Shown: one piece after another, positions 9,752 through 19,862 of the stretch
Position numbering within the stretch: position 1 is the first letter of the stretch
Layout of the letters: every line of letters begins with the position of its first letter
Source of the DNA: Chloroflexota bacterium
GTDB lineage: Bacteria > Chloroflexota > Anaerolineae > B4-G1
NCBI GenBank assembly: GCA_012514315.1
Contig: JAAZAN010000091.1
Location: 25,146 to 89,145, forward strand
Direction: 5' to 3'
DNA length: 64,000 nucleotides
Translations under genes and position numbers: made by a program
Notes under the pieces: model-generated
What the model was told of the DNA's origin: nothing
Seen by the model: the letters and a program-made list of their open reading frames with translations, nothing else
The model's database searches: none

Positions 9752-10432
9752 ATGAATCAGCCAATCAAAATCGCCCCATCGATACTCTCCGCCGACATCA
9801 CTCATCTTGCTGACGAGGTCCGGAGGGCAGAGGATGCAGGTGCCGACTATATTCATGTCGACATCATGGACGGAAACTTCGTCCCCAACATCACCTTCGG
9901 CCCACTCGTCGTGAAAGCGGTGCGCACCGTGACAGACCTGCCACTGGATGTCCACCTGATGATCAGTGATCCCGCCTTCTACGTACCCAGATTCGTAGAT
10001 GCAGGCGCCGACATTCTGACGGTCCACATCGAGGCGACGCCACACGCACACCGCCTGATCCAGCAAATCCGCGAGGCGGGTGCACGTCCAGGCATCACCC
10101 TGAATCCATCGACGCCTGCGATTGCGATCAGCGAGATCATCACCGACGTTGACCTGATTCTGGTGATGACAGTCAACCCAGGGTTCGGCGGTCAGGCATT
10201 CATTGAACGTACGCTGGACAAGGTTGCCGATCTTCGTCGTATGCTTGATGGTGCGCGGAGTGACGCAGAGCTTGAGGTGGACGGGGGCATTGGACCGCTG
10301 ACGGCGGGACGGGTCGTTGCCGCCGGCGCGAGAGTCCTGGTGGCCGGTGCGGCTGTGTTCGATGCACCGGAAGGCGTCTCGTCTGCAATCAGCACGATCC
10401 GCGAGGCGGCTTATACTGGGCTGGAACGATAA
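9752..10432 (+). CDS. rpe: Ribulose-phosphate 3-epimerase
   Basis: KIAPSILSADITHLADEV; HVDIMDGNFVPNITFGP; VMTVNPGFGGQAFIE; EVDGGI. Confidence 0.96.
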   Translation: MNQPIKIAPSILSADITHLADEVRRAEDAGADYIHVDIMDGNFVPNITFGPLVVKAVRTVTDLPLDVHLMISDPAFYVPRFVDAGADILTVHIEATPHAHRLIQQIREAGARPGITLNPSTPAIAISEIITDVDLILVMTVNPGFGGQAFIERTLDKVADLRRMLDGARSDAELEVDGGIGPLTAGRVVAAGARVLVAGAAVFDAPEGVSSAISTIREAAYTGLER

Positions 10433-10441
10433 GGGGCTAAC

Positions 10442-10468
10442 GAAGAAAAGCCCCCGTCACCGGGGGCT
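10442..10468 (-). terminator. Rho-independent terminator of rpmB
   Basis: AGCCCCCG-GTGA-CGGGGGCT hairpin followed on the - strand by TTTTCTT, located downstream of rpmB and between convergent rpe and rpmB. Confidence 0.8.
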
Positions 10469-10512
10469 GGCTCGGCAGACCCAATTATCAAGACAATATG
10501 AACAATAGAGTA

Positions 10513-10695
10513 CTAGCGCGCCTTGTTCAGAGTCCGCAGACACCGAGTGCAGACATACGCCCGACGCAACTGACCGTCAATCTCCACATGGACCCGCTTG
10601 ACGTTGGGCTTGAATTGACGATTAGTAGCTCGTTTGGAGTGGCTGACGTTGTGACCGAATTGAGGCCCCTTGCCACAGATCTCGCAGTTCGCCAT
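10513..10695 (-). CDS. rpmB: 50S ribosomal protein L28 (zinc-type)
   Basis: 60 aa [35 protein letters not shown]...[12 protein letters not shown]; start at ATG 10695 inside the longer ORF-track frame. Confidence 0.95.
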   Translation of the reverse strand: MANCEICGKGPQFGHNVSHSKRATNRQFKPNVKRVHVEIDGQLRRAYVCTRCLRTLNKAR

Positions 10696-10728
10696 AACTA
10701 TCACCTCACAGGAAGTTCGATGGAGGCA

Positions 10729-10757
10729 ATCATACCACAAGGTAACCTTTCGCGCAA
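10729..10757 (-). promoter_or_regulatory. Sigma70-type promoter for rpmB
   Basis: On - strand TTGCGC-N17-TATGAT, about 35 nt upstream of the rpmB ATG. Confidence 0.6.
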
Positions 10758-10804
10758 CCGGCGGGCCATCCCACAGTCGGGACGGGCACGCCTGAGGGGG
10801 AAGC

Positions 10805-11158
10805 ATGCCTGACGTTCAATACACTGGCAGAATCGAGGTATCATCCCGGGCGATCGCCAGCATTGCCAGTAATGCAGTGCTCACAAGCTACGGCGTGGTC
10901 GGCAGAGCAACCAGAGACGTGGCTACTGGGATCGCCGAGATACTGAATCGCGACAACAAGCCTGGGATCATCGTACATATCGACGATGGCGAGATTGCCA
11001 TTGACGTATACATCATCGTGGAGTACGGCACGCGCATCGCCGCTGTGGCCCACAGTGTTATGAATGTCGTGAAGTACAGCGTGGAGCGAGCGATCGGTGT
11101 ACCCGTGAGAGCGGTCAACGTCCACGTTGAGGGTCTGCGTATCAGCAGCATCGATTAG
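10805..11158 (+). CDS. Asp23/Gls24 family protein
   Basis: Small protein with [26 protein letters not shown] and [10 protein letters not shown]; next to the DAK2 gene as is common. Confidence 0.85.
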   Translation: MPDVQYTGRIEVSSRAIASIASNAVLTSYGVVGRATRDVATGIAEILNRDNKPGIIVHIDDGEIAIDVYIIVEYGTRIAAVAHSVMNVVKYSVERAIGVPVRAVNVHVEGLRISSID

Positions 11159-11170
11159 GAGCCCACCAGC

Positions 11171-12832
11171 TTGACTGAACAGACATTAGCCACAGTGACT
11201 CATCGATCATCCGTACTCAGCGTTGACGGGCAGGAGTTTCGACAAATGATCCGCGCCGCGCTCACGTGGCTTCAGCACCACCAGGGCGCGATCAACAAGC
11301 TCAATGTCTATCCTGTGCCGGATGGCGACACAGGCACCAATATGGTCCTGACAATGCAATCGGCATGGGAGGAGATCAACCACGCCGATGAAACGAGCGT
11401 GGGAAAAGTCGCGCATCGGATGGCGCATGGCGCGCTTATGGGAGCCCGCGGTAATTCCGGCGTCATACTGTCGCAGATATGGCGTGGGTTCGCGCGCAGC
11501 CTCGATGATAAGCATATTTGTCGGGCCAAGGATCTGGCTGACGCTTTGCAGGAAGCAGCCACGACTGCGTACAAGGGCGTGGTCAAGCCAGTGGAAGGCA
11601 CGATACTTACGGTGTCCCGCTCTGTGGCAGATGCTGCGGCCCAAGCCGCCGGTATGACGGATGACATCGCTGGCATGCTTGAACAGGTGACATTCGCTGC
11701 GCACGAGGCAGTGGCGCTGACACCCTCCCTCCTACCGGTTCTGCGAGAGGCTGGCGTAGTCGACGCTGGAGGACAGGGGCTGTATATCATCCTGCAGGGC
11801 ATGCTGTTCCACGCGCGTCGTGATCCGATACTGGAGCGTGCTCTGGACTCAGATAGCTCAGCAGAGTCTGTCATCGTTGCGCCTGAGCCCGCGGAAATCG
11901 GTTACGGCTACGACGTGCAGTTCCTCGTTGTGGGCGAGCATCTCGATATGGACACGATTCGCCAGACCATCGTGGGCATGGGAGACAGTGCCCTGGTGGT
12001 GGGCGATTCATCGACGATCAAGGTGCACGTACACGTTCCTGATCCTGGCATTCCCCTGAGCTACGGCGCCGGTCTGGGTTCGCTTCGTGATGTGGTCGTC
12101 GAAGACATGCAGGCTCAGTATCAGGACTTCCTCAACCGCAACAACGGTCAGCTCGGTCAGGGAGAGGACAGCTCTCGGTCTATCGCTGTAGTGGCCGTTA
12201 CGCAGGGAGAAGGTCTGGGCAAGGTGTTCGAGAGTCTGGGCGCCGATGCCATCGTGCCGGGTGGGCAGACTATGAACCCCAGTACCAAGGATCTGCTGGA
12301 GGCCATCGAGCACCTCCCGTACGACCAGATAATCCTGCTGCCCAACAACAGCAATGTGGTCCTCGCTGCCGAACAAGCCCGATCATTGAGCGACAGAAAT
12401 GTGGTGGTCATACCCACCCACTCCATCCCTCAAGGCGTTGCAGCCCTGTTGGTGCTCAACCACCAGACAAGCCTGGAATCCAATGAGGCGGCCATGCTTG
12501 CCGCAATGGACGAGGTCCAGACAGGCGAGATCACCGTCGCTACACGTTCGGCGACTATCAATGGCATCTCGGTACTTGATGGTCAGATCATCGGCCTGCA
12601 CAACGGAGAGATGGCGGTATCAGGAGCCAGTATCGACCGTGTTGCCCTGGATCTTCTCGCCAAGATGAACCCCAGTCAAGCGGAGATTATCACACTCTAT
12701 TACGGAGATGCGGTGAGCGAGGGCGAGGCTACTGTGCTGGCCGAGTTCATTCAGGAGCAATGGCCTGATCTTGAGGTCGAATGTGTCGACGGCGGTCAGC
12801 CACACTACCATTACATTCTTTCAGTCGAATAG
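11171..12832 (+). CDS. DAK2/YloV-type fatty acid kinase-like protein (FakA-like)
   Basis: INKLNVYPVPDGDTGTNMVLTM; GARGNSGVILSQIWRGF; TTG start at 11171. Confidence 0.92.
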   Translation: MTEQTLATVTHRSSVLSVDGQEFRQMIRAALTWLQHHQGAINKLNVYPVPDGDTGTNMVLTMQSAWEEINHADETSVGKVAHRMAHGALMGARGNSGVILSQIWRGFARSLDDKHICRAKDLADALQEAATTAYKGVVKPVEGTILTVSRSVADAAAQAAGMTDDIAGMLEQVTFAAHEAVALTPSLLPVLREAGVVDAGGQGLYIILQGMLFHARRDPILERALDSDSSAESVIVAPEPAEIGYGYDVQFLVVGEHLDMDTIRQTIVGMGDSALVVGDSSTIKVHVHVPDPGIPLSYGAGLGSLRDVVVEDMQAQYQDFLNRNNGQLGQGEDSSRSIAVVAVTQGEGLGKVFESLGADAIVPGGQTMNPSTKDLLEAIEHLPYDQIILLPNNSNVVLAAEQARSLSDRNVVVIPTHSIPQGVAALLVLNHQTSLESNEAAMLAAMDEVQTGEITVATRSATINGISVLDGQIIGLHNGEMAVSGASIDRVALDLLAKMNPSQAEIITLYYGDAVSEGEATVLAEFIQEQWPDLEVECVDGGQPHYHYILSVE

Positions 12833-12927
12833 AGGGAAATCGAGGCTCAACTGAGGGACGCCATCTGCCCCAACCTGAAAAGTATGTCCGCTGATGCTCT
12901 GGCACAACGTCAGGGTACATAGCCATA

Positions 12928-13809
12928 ATGAGCGGAGGTCAAGTGTCCAGAGTTCACATCATTACCGACAGTGCCGCGAAGATCGATCCCAATGTAGCAA
13001 AAAGGCTGGATATCACGGTTGTCCCGCTCAAGATCCGGATTGAGGGCAAGACCTACCAACACGGCGATGATATTGACAGTGAGAAGCTTCTCCTCAGAAT
13101 GTCGCAAGAGCACATCCGCCCCAGGATCGTCGGACCAACCGCGGAAGAGCTTCGCAGGATCTATGCCCAAGTAACCCGACATACTGATCAGGTTATCTCG
13201 CTTCACTCTTCGGCCAATCTAAGCCTGGTTCATAGGGAAGCACGGAAGGCAGCTGGTGAATTCCTGGGGCGCTGTGACATCGCGGTCGTCGATTCCGAGA
13301 CTCTATCCCTTGGCCTGGGCATCCTGGCCGAGGAGGCTGCCAGACTGGCCGCCGCTGACGTCTCCTTGAGCGAGATTGTGCGGCGAATCCGTGGAATGAT
13401 TCGTCACATCTATATTGATCTAATCACAGAGACACTGGACTATCTGGAGCACAGCCGTCTCATCAGCCCTGCACAGGCCATCTTGGGCACGATGCTCAAT
13501 ATCAAGCCATTTCTTGCCCTGGAGGAAGGCCAGATCATACCTATGGAGAAGGTACGCAGTCCGGAGCGCGCCATCGATAAGCTGGCCGAGTTTGCCGGAG
13601 AATTCACAAAGATCGATCGCATCGCGATCCTTCAGAGTACACCCTACCCAACGGACGATACTTCAGCGCTTCGTGAACGGCTCGAGTCCGTGGCGCCCGG
13701 GCACGAGTTTCCGATCCTGCTCTATGGACCAGTGTTGGCCTGCCACATCGGGCCCAATGCACTCGGGCTGATCGTCTACGAGAAAGCCACCCGGGAGGTC
13801 TACATTTGA
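12928..13809 (+). CDS. DegV family (FakB-like) fatty-acid binding protein
   Basis: VHIITDSAAKIDP; VISLHSSANLSLVH; LNIKPFLALEEGQI; HIGPNALGL. Confidence 0.92.
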   Translation: MSGGQVSRVHIITDSAAKIDPNVAKRLDITVVPLKIRIEGKTYQHGDDIDSEKLLLRMSQEHIRPRIVGPTAEELRRIYAQVTRHTDQVISLHSSANLSLVHREARKAAGEFLGRCDIAVVDSETLSLGLGILAEEAARLAAADVSLSEIVRRIRGMIRHIYIDLITETLDYLEHSRLISPAQAILGTMLNIKPFLALEEGQIIPMEKVRSPERAIDKLAEFAGEFTKIDRIAILQSTPYPTDDTSALRERLESVAPGHEFPILLYGPVLACHIGPNALGLIVYEKATREVYI

Positions 13810-13849
13810 TGGCAGTTGAGCCATCTACTGCCGTTTGTAAGGCAACTCA

Positions 13850-16276
13850 ATGACAACAATGCCTCAGGAGAAACTGCTCAAGATACTGAACCACGAAGCG
13901 GACGAATGTCAGGACCAGGCCATGCACGGCGGCCTCGCCCGATACGCAGAGACGTGGATTGAGGAGGCAATCGCGCATTTCGGCCCTCAAGCACAAGCCT
14001 GGGTACATGAAGTGGCCGACTCGTTGCGCCACTACTCAACGCTGAACACCACTGAAGAGCGGGAGATCATGATCATGGAGCTCCTCAGGCAGGTGAAGGC
14101 CGGCCCTCACGCGTCGTCTACTGCGCCTCAGTCCGCTGATCCGCCCACACGAACTGAGCTTACCAACACACACAGTTCGGCCAACACGTCGTCGGAGAGT
14201 CGAGCAACCTCTCCCGCCAACCACAGAGAGCTCGATTCAGACGTGACCGCACTTCAGGGCGTCGGATCGAAGTATGCCGAGCGATTGCATCAATTGGGTG
14301 TAGCGACCATCCGCGACCTGCTCTACCTGTTCCCTCGCCGATATGATGACTACTCGCAACTTCTGCCCATCAACCGCCTGGAGCTCGGGGAGGAGGTCAC
14401 TATCATCGGACAGGTACGAGCCGCCAGCGAACGATCCACACGCAGCGGCCTCAATGTCTTCAAGGCGACGCTCGACGATGGAAGTGGGCGTGTTGATGTG
14501 ACCTGGTTCAACCAGAAGTACCTGAGTGGACGCATCAAGCCCGGTGATCACATCGTCGTCAGCGGCAAAGTATGTGAATACCTGGGCCGCCTGTGCTTCA
14601 ACTCACCCGAGTGGGAGCACGTAGACGATGAGTTGTTGCACACCGCCCGTATCGTGCCTGTCTATCCCTTAACCGAAGGGCTCAGAGCCAGGTGGCTACG
14701 CTCGCTGATGAAGCGCACAGTCGACTACTGGGCACTGCGATTGCCTGACCATCTCCCGAGCTCGATCCGCGCTGAAGCCGATCTCGTCGATCTGGAACAG
14801 GCGATTGCCCAAATCCACTTTCCGGACACGATGGAGAGCCTCAATCGCGCCCGTCACAGACTCGCGTTTGACGAGCTGTTCATCATGCAGATCGGACTCC
14901 TACAGCATCGAGACGAGTGGCGATCAACACCGGGCAGACCGGTGCCAATCAACGACGTTGTGCTACAGGATTTCCTGAGCGGCCTTCCATTCCAGTTGAC
15001 CCAGGCACAGCAGCGTGTCCTGAACGAGATCGTGTCAGACTTGCGTTCAGACAAACCCATGAATCGCTTGTTGCAGGGGGACGTGGGGTCCGGCAAGACC
15101 ATCGTGGCAGCAAGCGCAATACTTCTGACCGCGGGAGCCGGCTACCAGGCTTGCCTTATGGCGCCTACTGGCATCCTGGCCGAGCAACACTTCGAGACTC
15201 TCTCTCGGCTGTTTGAACAGGCGCCGATCCAGCCCACCGTCCGTCTCTTGACCTCATCCATCACTGGTCAGGAACGGGATGAGATCTCAACGAAGCTGGA
15301 GCGCGGTGAGATTAGTGTCATCGTTGGCACACATGCGTTGATCCAAGCATCTGTCGCATTCAGGGACCTGGCTCTGGTCGTCATCGATGAGCAACATCGC
15401 TTCGGTGTCGAACAACGTACTGCACTTCGCCAAAAAGGCTACAATCCGCACACTCTGACAATGAGTGCCACTCCGATACCTCGCTCACTTGCCCTGACAA
15501 TATGGGGACACCTCGACGTATCGACTATTGACGAGATGCCTGCAGGTCGGCAGCCGATACTTACGCGAGTCATTATGCCGTACGAACGCGAGCGTGCGTA
15601 CGGGTTTGTTCGAAGTCAGGTCGCCAAAGGCCACCAGGCCTTCGTCATCTGTCCGCTGATCGAGGAATCCGACAAGATCGAGGCCACAGCGGCCGTTGAG
15701 GAATACGAACGTCTTCAGCGAGAGATATTTCCCAGTCTGCGCATCGGGCTGCTCCACGGCAAACTGAGAAACGAAGACAAGGAGCGGATCATGGAGCAGT
15801 TCACGGCAGGAGAGCTTGACATACTGGTAGCCACTGCCGTGGTGGAAGTCGGCATTGACGTTCCCAATGCCACCGTGATGATGATTGAGGGTGCTGAACG
15901 CTTCGGATTGGCGCAGTTACACCAGTTCCGTGGGCGCGTCGGGCGTGGATCAGCACGTTCCTACTGCCTGCTGATCTCAGAGTCGTCACAGGAACAAGCG
16001 ACCGAACGGCTGAAAGCCGTGGAGTCTATCGATGATGGATTCGCTCTGGCGCAGAAGGATCTGGAGCTCCGCGGTCCGGGCGAGTTCCTGGGCACTCGAC
16101 AGGCCGGGCTCCCTCAGCTCCGATTGGCCCAGGTTACGAACTTGCCTCTCGTTGAGGCCGCGCGAGGGCATGCCCAGAGACTCTTTGAGGTGGACTCACG
16201 TCTCGAGCACCCAGATAACCGTCTATTGGCACGCCGGGTGATTCAGTTCTGGAGTCAGTGGGAGAAAGTCGATTGA
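13850..16276 (+). CDS. recG: ATP-dependent DNA helicase RecG with N-terminal extension
   Basis: LQGVGSKYAERLHQLGV; LLQGDVGSGKTIVA; VIDEQHRFGVEQR; LHQFRGRVGRG. Confidence 0.95.
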   Translation: MTTMPQEKLLKILNHEADECQDQAMHGGLARYAETWIEEAIAHFGPQAQAWVHEVADSLRHYSTLNTTEEREIMIMELLRQVKAGPHASSTAPQSADPPTRTELTNTHSSANTSSESRATSPANHRELDSDVTALQGVGSKYAERLHQLGVATIRDLLYLFPRRYDDYSQLLPINRLELGEEVTIIGQVRAASERSTRSGLNVFKATLDDGSGRVDVTWFNQKYLSGRIKPGDHIVVSGKVCEYLGRLCFNSPEWEHVDDELLHTARIVPVYPLTEGLRARWLRSLMKRTVDYWALRLPDHLPSSIRAEADLVDLEQAIAQIHFPDTMESLNRARHRLAFDELFIMQIGLLQHRDEWRSTPGRPVPINDVVLQDFLSGLPFQLTQAQQRVLNEIVSDLRSDKPMNRLLQGDVGSGKTIVAASAILLTAGAGYQACLMAPTGILAEQHFETLSRLFEQAPIQPTVRLLTSSITGQERDEISTKLERGEISVIVGTHALIQASVAFRDLALVVIDEQHRFGVEQRTALRQKGYNPHTLTMSATPIPRSLALTIWGHLDVSTIDEMPAGRQPILTRVIMPYERERAYGFVRSQVAKGHQAFVICPLIEESDKIEATAAVEEYERLQREIFPSLRIGLLHGKLRNEDKERIMEQFTAGELDILVATAVVEVGIDVPNATVMMIEGAERFGLAQLHQFRGRVGRGSARSYCLLISESSQEQATERLKAVESIDDGFALAQKDLELRGPGEFLGTRQAGLPQLRLAQVTNLPLVEAARGHAQRLFEVDSRLEHPDNRLLARRVIQFWSQWEKVD

Positions 16277-16779
16277 CACGCATTGCAATCTACCCAGGGA
16301 CATTCGACCCAATCCAGTTCGGCCATATCGACATCGCCACCCGGGCCGCCACAATGTTCGATGAGTTAGTGTTTGCTATCTATGACCGCCCGGACAAGCG
16401 CCTGCTCTTCACCGTAGCGGAGCGAGCCCAGTTGGCCAGTGATGCACTCGGACATATCCCCAATATCCGCGTGGTTCCCTACTCCGGCCTCACCGTCAAC
16501 TTCGCACGCCAGGTCGGTGCATCGACAATCGTCAGGGGATTGCGCGTCATTCCGGATTTCGAGCTCGAATACCAGATGGCTTTGACCAATCGTCAACTGG
16601 CCCCGGACATTGAGTCCATCTGTTTGATGACACGTCAGGAACACACCTTCCTCAGCTCCACCATCGTGAAGCAGATAGCCTTGCTGGGTGGTAATGTGAG
16701 CGGAATGGTCCCGCCTCATGTTGAGGCAGCACTACGAGCCAAACGAGACGAACAAGAGGGATACGAGAGCTTTGTGTGA
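16273..16779 (+). CDS. coaD: Pantetheine-phosphate adenylyltransferase
   Basis: AIYPGTFDPIQFGHIDIATRA; TIVRGLRVIPDFELEYQMAL; likely TTG start at 16273 overlapping the recG stop (ORF track starts at 16258). Confidence 0.93.
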   Translation: MTRIAIYPGTFDPIQFGHIDIATRAATMFDELVFAIYDRPDKRLLFTVAERAQLASDALGHIPNIRVVPYSGLTVNFARQVGASTIVRGLRVIPDFELEYQMALTNRQLAPDIESICLMTRQEHTFLSSTIVKQIALLGGNVSGMVPPHVEAALRAKRDEQEGYESFV

Positions 16780-16819
16780 CCCGTTATCCGAGCTATGAGC
16801 GAGCGCAGGAGGCAGAATC

Positions 16820-17314
16820 ATGGACATCTTGCATCTGGTGGATCGCCTGGAGGAAGTTGTCAAGGGAAGTAGCCGCTTGCTCTTTGGCAACATCCGGCTT
16901 GTGGATGAGCGCCAGATCTGGCCATTGCTTGACCAGATGCGCATCTCGATTCCCGATGAGGTAAGGCGCGCCGAGCGGATCATCCGTGAGAAAGAGCGGG
17001 TCCTGGCCCAGGCCCATGAGGAGGCTGAACGTATCACCACCCTGGCACGCAGCGAAGCCGCCCAACTCACAGCCGAGCATTCCATCATTCAGGCTGCGGA
17101 GACTCGCGTGGCTGGGATCCGCGAGCGCGCAGAGCGAGAGATACAGACCGTCCGAGCGGAGGCGGACGAGTACGCATTCAACACGCTGTGTAATCTTGAG
17201 CAAGAGCTCAAGAGAGCGCTCACAGTGATCGAAAACGGTATTCAGGCCCTGGAAGTCAGGGATAGCTCGGGATCCCCCCCACCATCCCGAAAGCACCCGC
17301 CCTCTGAACCTTGA
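16820..17314 (+). CDS. Conserved coiled-coil protein of unknown function
   Basis: 164 aa, charged heptad-like ERIIREKERVLAQAHEEAERITTLARSEAAQ; between coaD and rpmF. Confidence 0.65.
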   Translation: MDILHLVDRLEEVVKGSSRLLFGNIRLVDERQIWPLLDQMRISIPDEVRRAERIIREKERVLAQAHEEAERITTLARSEAAQLTAEHSIIQAAETRVAGIRERAEREIQTVRAEADEYAFNTLCNLEQELKRALTVIENGIQALEVRDSSGSPPPSRKHPPSEP

Positions 17315-17339
17315 CAGGTTCAGCACTCCGCCCTATAAT
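17311..17339 (+). promoter_or_regulatory. Exact-consensus sigma70 promoter upstream of rpmF
   Basis: TTGACA-N17-TATAAT, both hexamers exact; the -35 box contains the stop codon of the upstream ORF. Confidence 0.85.
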
Positions 17340-17406
17340 ACACGATCTGTGTCTGGCCACATGACCAGACCTGTATAGTCTATCGGTCAATGAGGAGTGT
17401 GAAGAA

Positions 17407-17592
17407 ATGGGTGCAGTCCCGAAGCGAAGAATCTCCAAGGCGCGTGCCGGCAGGCGGCGCAGCCACTTGGCCTTGCGCGCAGACCATTTGGTCACTTGCC
17501 CACAATGTGGTGCGCCGGTGCGTCCCCATCACGTCTGCCTATCCTGTGGCACATATCGTGGCACAGCAGTCATCGAGATAAAAGAAGAGTAG
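17407..17592 (+). CDS. rpmF: 50S ribosomal protein L32
   Basis: [23 protein letters not shown]...[22 protein letters not shown]. Confidence 0.95.
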   Translation: MGAVPKRRISKARAGRRRSHLALRADHLVTCPQCGAPVRPHHVCLSCGTYRGTAVIEIKEE

Positions 17593-17624
17593 ACTCGGAG
17601 CCGGGGTCGGATGTGCCCCGCTAA

Positions 17625-18593
17625 GTGATCGGACGCCCCTATGCAAGGTGTGACTTGAGCCATCCAGATATCGCCTATCTCTTTCCAGGCCAGGGATCTC
17701 AGCACCTTGGAATGGGACAGGAGCTGGCAGAGCTATCCCCAGAGGCGCGCACCATCTTTCAGCAGGCTGACGAGGCCCTGGGGTTTGGCCTGTCGAGTCT
17801 GTGCTGGCACGGACCAGAAGAGGACCTGAACGAGACGCTCAATACACAGCCTGCTCTCCTGACCGCAAGCATCGCTGCATTCGCGGTAATGCAGGCTCGC
17901 GGTATGGGGAAACCCGCATTTGTCGCAGGTCATAGTGTGGGGGAGTTTGGTGCGCTGGTAGCCGCTGGAGCGCTGTCGTTCGAAGACGGGTTGCGCATCG
18001 TCCGGGAGCGTGGGCGACTGATGCAGGATGCGGGAAGCCGAAACCCGGGAGCGATGGCGGCCATACTGGGACTTGACGCTCCCGCGGTGGAGAGCATCTG
18101 CCAGGATGCACAGAGAGAAGTCGGTGGAGTCGTGGGAATTGCCAACGACAACTGTCCCGGTCAGCTTGTCATCTCGGGATCGCTGAACACCCTCGAGCGG
18201 GCGATGTCTCTGGCGGAGAAACACGGGGCCAGGCGAGTAATCCGTCTCGCAGTCAGCATAGCGGCCCATTCGCCGCTGATGTCGGAAGCCGCAGACCTGT
18301 TTTCGGAGGTTCTCAGTTCGTTCCCGCTGCAGTCTCCTGGTATCCCTCTGGTTGCCAATGCGACCGCGGAACCACTGGAATCACCTCAACAGATTCAGGA
18401 AGCACTCAGGCGTCAACTGACTTCCCCCGTACGGTGGAACGAGTCGATCAACTGGATGATCGGGCAAGGCGTTCGGCGTTTCATCGAGGTAGGGCCCAAA
18501 GATGTGCTCACTGGGCTGATGAAGCGCATCGATTCCTCAGTGGAACGATTGACCACAGAACAGGCATTGCAGCACAGTACGACGTCAGCCTAG
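17625..18593 (+). CDS. fabD: Malonyl CoA-acyl carrier protein transacylase
   Basis: IAYLFPGQGSQHLGMGQEL; VAGHSVGEFGALVAAGAL. Exact start uncertain. Confidence 0.94.
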   Translation: MIGRPYARCDLSHPDIAYLFPGQGSQHLGMGQELAELSPEARTIFQQADEALGFGLSSLCWHGPEEDLNETLNTQPALLTASIAAFAVMQARGMGKPAFVAGHSVGEFGALVAAGALSFEDGLRIVRERGRLMQDAGSRNPGAMAAILGLDAPAVESICQDAQREVGGVVGIANDNCPGQLVISGSLNTLERAMSLAEKHGARRVIRLAVSIAAHSPLMSEAADLFSEVLSSFPLQSPGIPLVANATAEPLESPQQIQEALRRQLTSPVRWNESINWMIGQGVRRFIEVGPKDVLTGLMKRIDSSVERLTTEQALQHSTTSA

Positions 18594-18675
18594 ACCGGTA
18601 CAGATCTTCGGCTCGCTCAGCGTTCGCAGATTCCGTCGGTTCGCCTGGGTAGGCTTGGGTGACACGAGAAGAGTT

Positions 18676-19431
18676 ATGGATAGACCTCTTGAGAATAGGA
18701 CAGCTATCGTGACAGGCGCGTCACGAGGCATCGGGAGGGCCATTGCGCTCGAACTAGCGCGGCGTGGCGCGACAGTCGTGGTGAACTATCATCACAGCGC
18801 CGAGGCTGCCCAGGCTGTAGTCGATTGCGTTCGAGAGGCTGGCGGCCAGGCACTTGCCATCCAGGCAGACGTTAGTGTGCTCGATCAGGCGATGCACTTG
18901 GTTGAACAGACCGTGGATACATATGGCCAGGTGGATATCCTGGTGAATAACGCGGGGACGACGCGTGACCGACTGCTGCTGACAATGACCGAGGCAGACT
19001 GGGACGAGGTGATTCAGACTAATCTGAAAAGTGTGTTCAACTGCTGTAAGGCTGTGGCGCGACCGATGGTGCGCAGACGTTACGGTCGCATCGTCAACGT
19101 CAGCTCAGTGTCCGGCCTGGTTGGGCAAGGCGGCCAGACCAACTATGCAGCCTCCAAGGCTGGGATTGTCGGCCTCACCAAGAGCCTCGCCAAGGAGCTT
19201 GGTCCGCGAAATATCACGGTCAATGCGGTCGCTCCAGGGTTCGTTCTCACCGACCTGACCGCGGATCTCCCCGACGACTTGAGACGGAGAGCAATCGAAG
19301 CGACACCGCTGGGACGTATGGGGAACCCAGAGGAGATCGCTTGCGCTGTAGCCTTTCTGGCCTCGGACGACGCGTCGTACATTACCGGAGAGGTGCTTAC
19401 AGTGGATGGCGGTTTGGTTATGCACGGGTAG
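18676..19431 (+). CDS. fabG: 3-oxoacyl-ACP reductase (SDR family)
   Basis: AIVTGASRGIGRAIA; LVNNAGTTRD; NYAASKAGIVGLTKSLAKE. Confidence 0.92.
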   Translation: MDRPLENRTAIVTGASRGIGRAIALELARRGATVVVNYHHSAEAAQAVVDCVREAGGQALAIQADVSVLDQAMHLVEQTVDTYGQVDILVNNAGTTRDRLLLTMTEADWDEVIQTNLKSVFNCCKAVARPMVRRRYGRIVNVSSVSGLVGQGGQTNYAASKAGIVGLTKSLAKELGPRNITVNAVAPGFVLTDLTADLPDDLRRRAIEATPLGRMGNPEEIACAVAFLASDDASYITGEVLTVDGGLVMHG

Positions 19432-19511
19432 CATTCGCTCAACTCAGGCAGTCCGAGGCATCGCTATCCAGAGTCCGGGTACCTGAGCAACAATCGTGAA
19501 GGACGTGTTGG

Positions 19512-19862
19512 ATGGAAACTCAACCTGCTGCCGGTCAGATCACCATCGCCCCTGAGGTGCTCGAAACGATCGCTCGCCTGACAACGCTGGCTGTGCCGGG
19601 TGTCGTACGGATGGCGCCCGCGTCAGGTGTGAAGCGTCTGCTTCGGCATGACGGAGTGGAGCTCGATATCGTTGGCAATCGTGTGAGCGTCCGGTTGCAC
19701 GTCGTCGCCGAACCCGACGCAGACATGTTGCTGGTCGGACGACGCATTCAGGCTGAGGTCGCCCGGGCCATCCGGGATATGGTCGGTATGGATGTGGAGT
19801 CCATCGATGTTCACATCGAGGACGTGGCCTATGTGTCAGAGGAGATGAGTGCTCCCAACTGA
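19512..19862 (+). CDS. Asp23/Gls24 family protein (second copy)
   Basis: GQITIAPEVLETIARLTTLAVPGVVRM...; immediately upstream of nusB. Confidence 0.85.
   Translation: METQPAAGQITIAPEVLETIARLTTLAVPGVVRMAPASGVKRLLRHDGVELDIVGNRVSVRLHVVAEPDADMLLVGRRIQAEVARAIRDMVGMDVESIDVHIEDVAYVSEEMSAPN

Noticed and set aside
10498-10812. + strand 104-aa ORF
   Set aside because: Antisense to rpmB, which has clear L28 homology, promoter and terminator.
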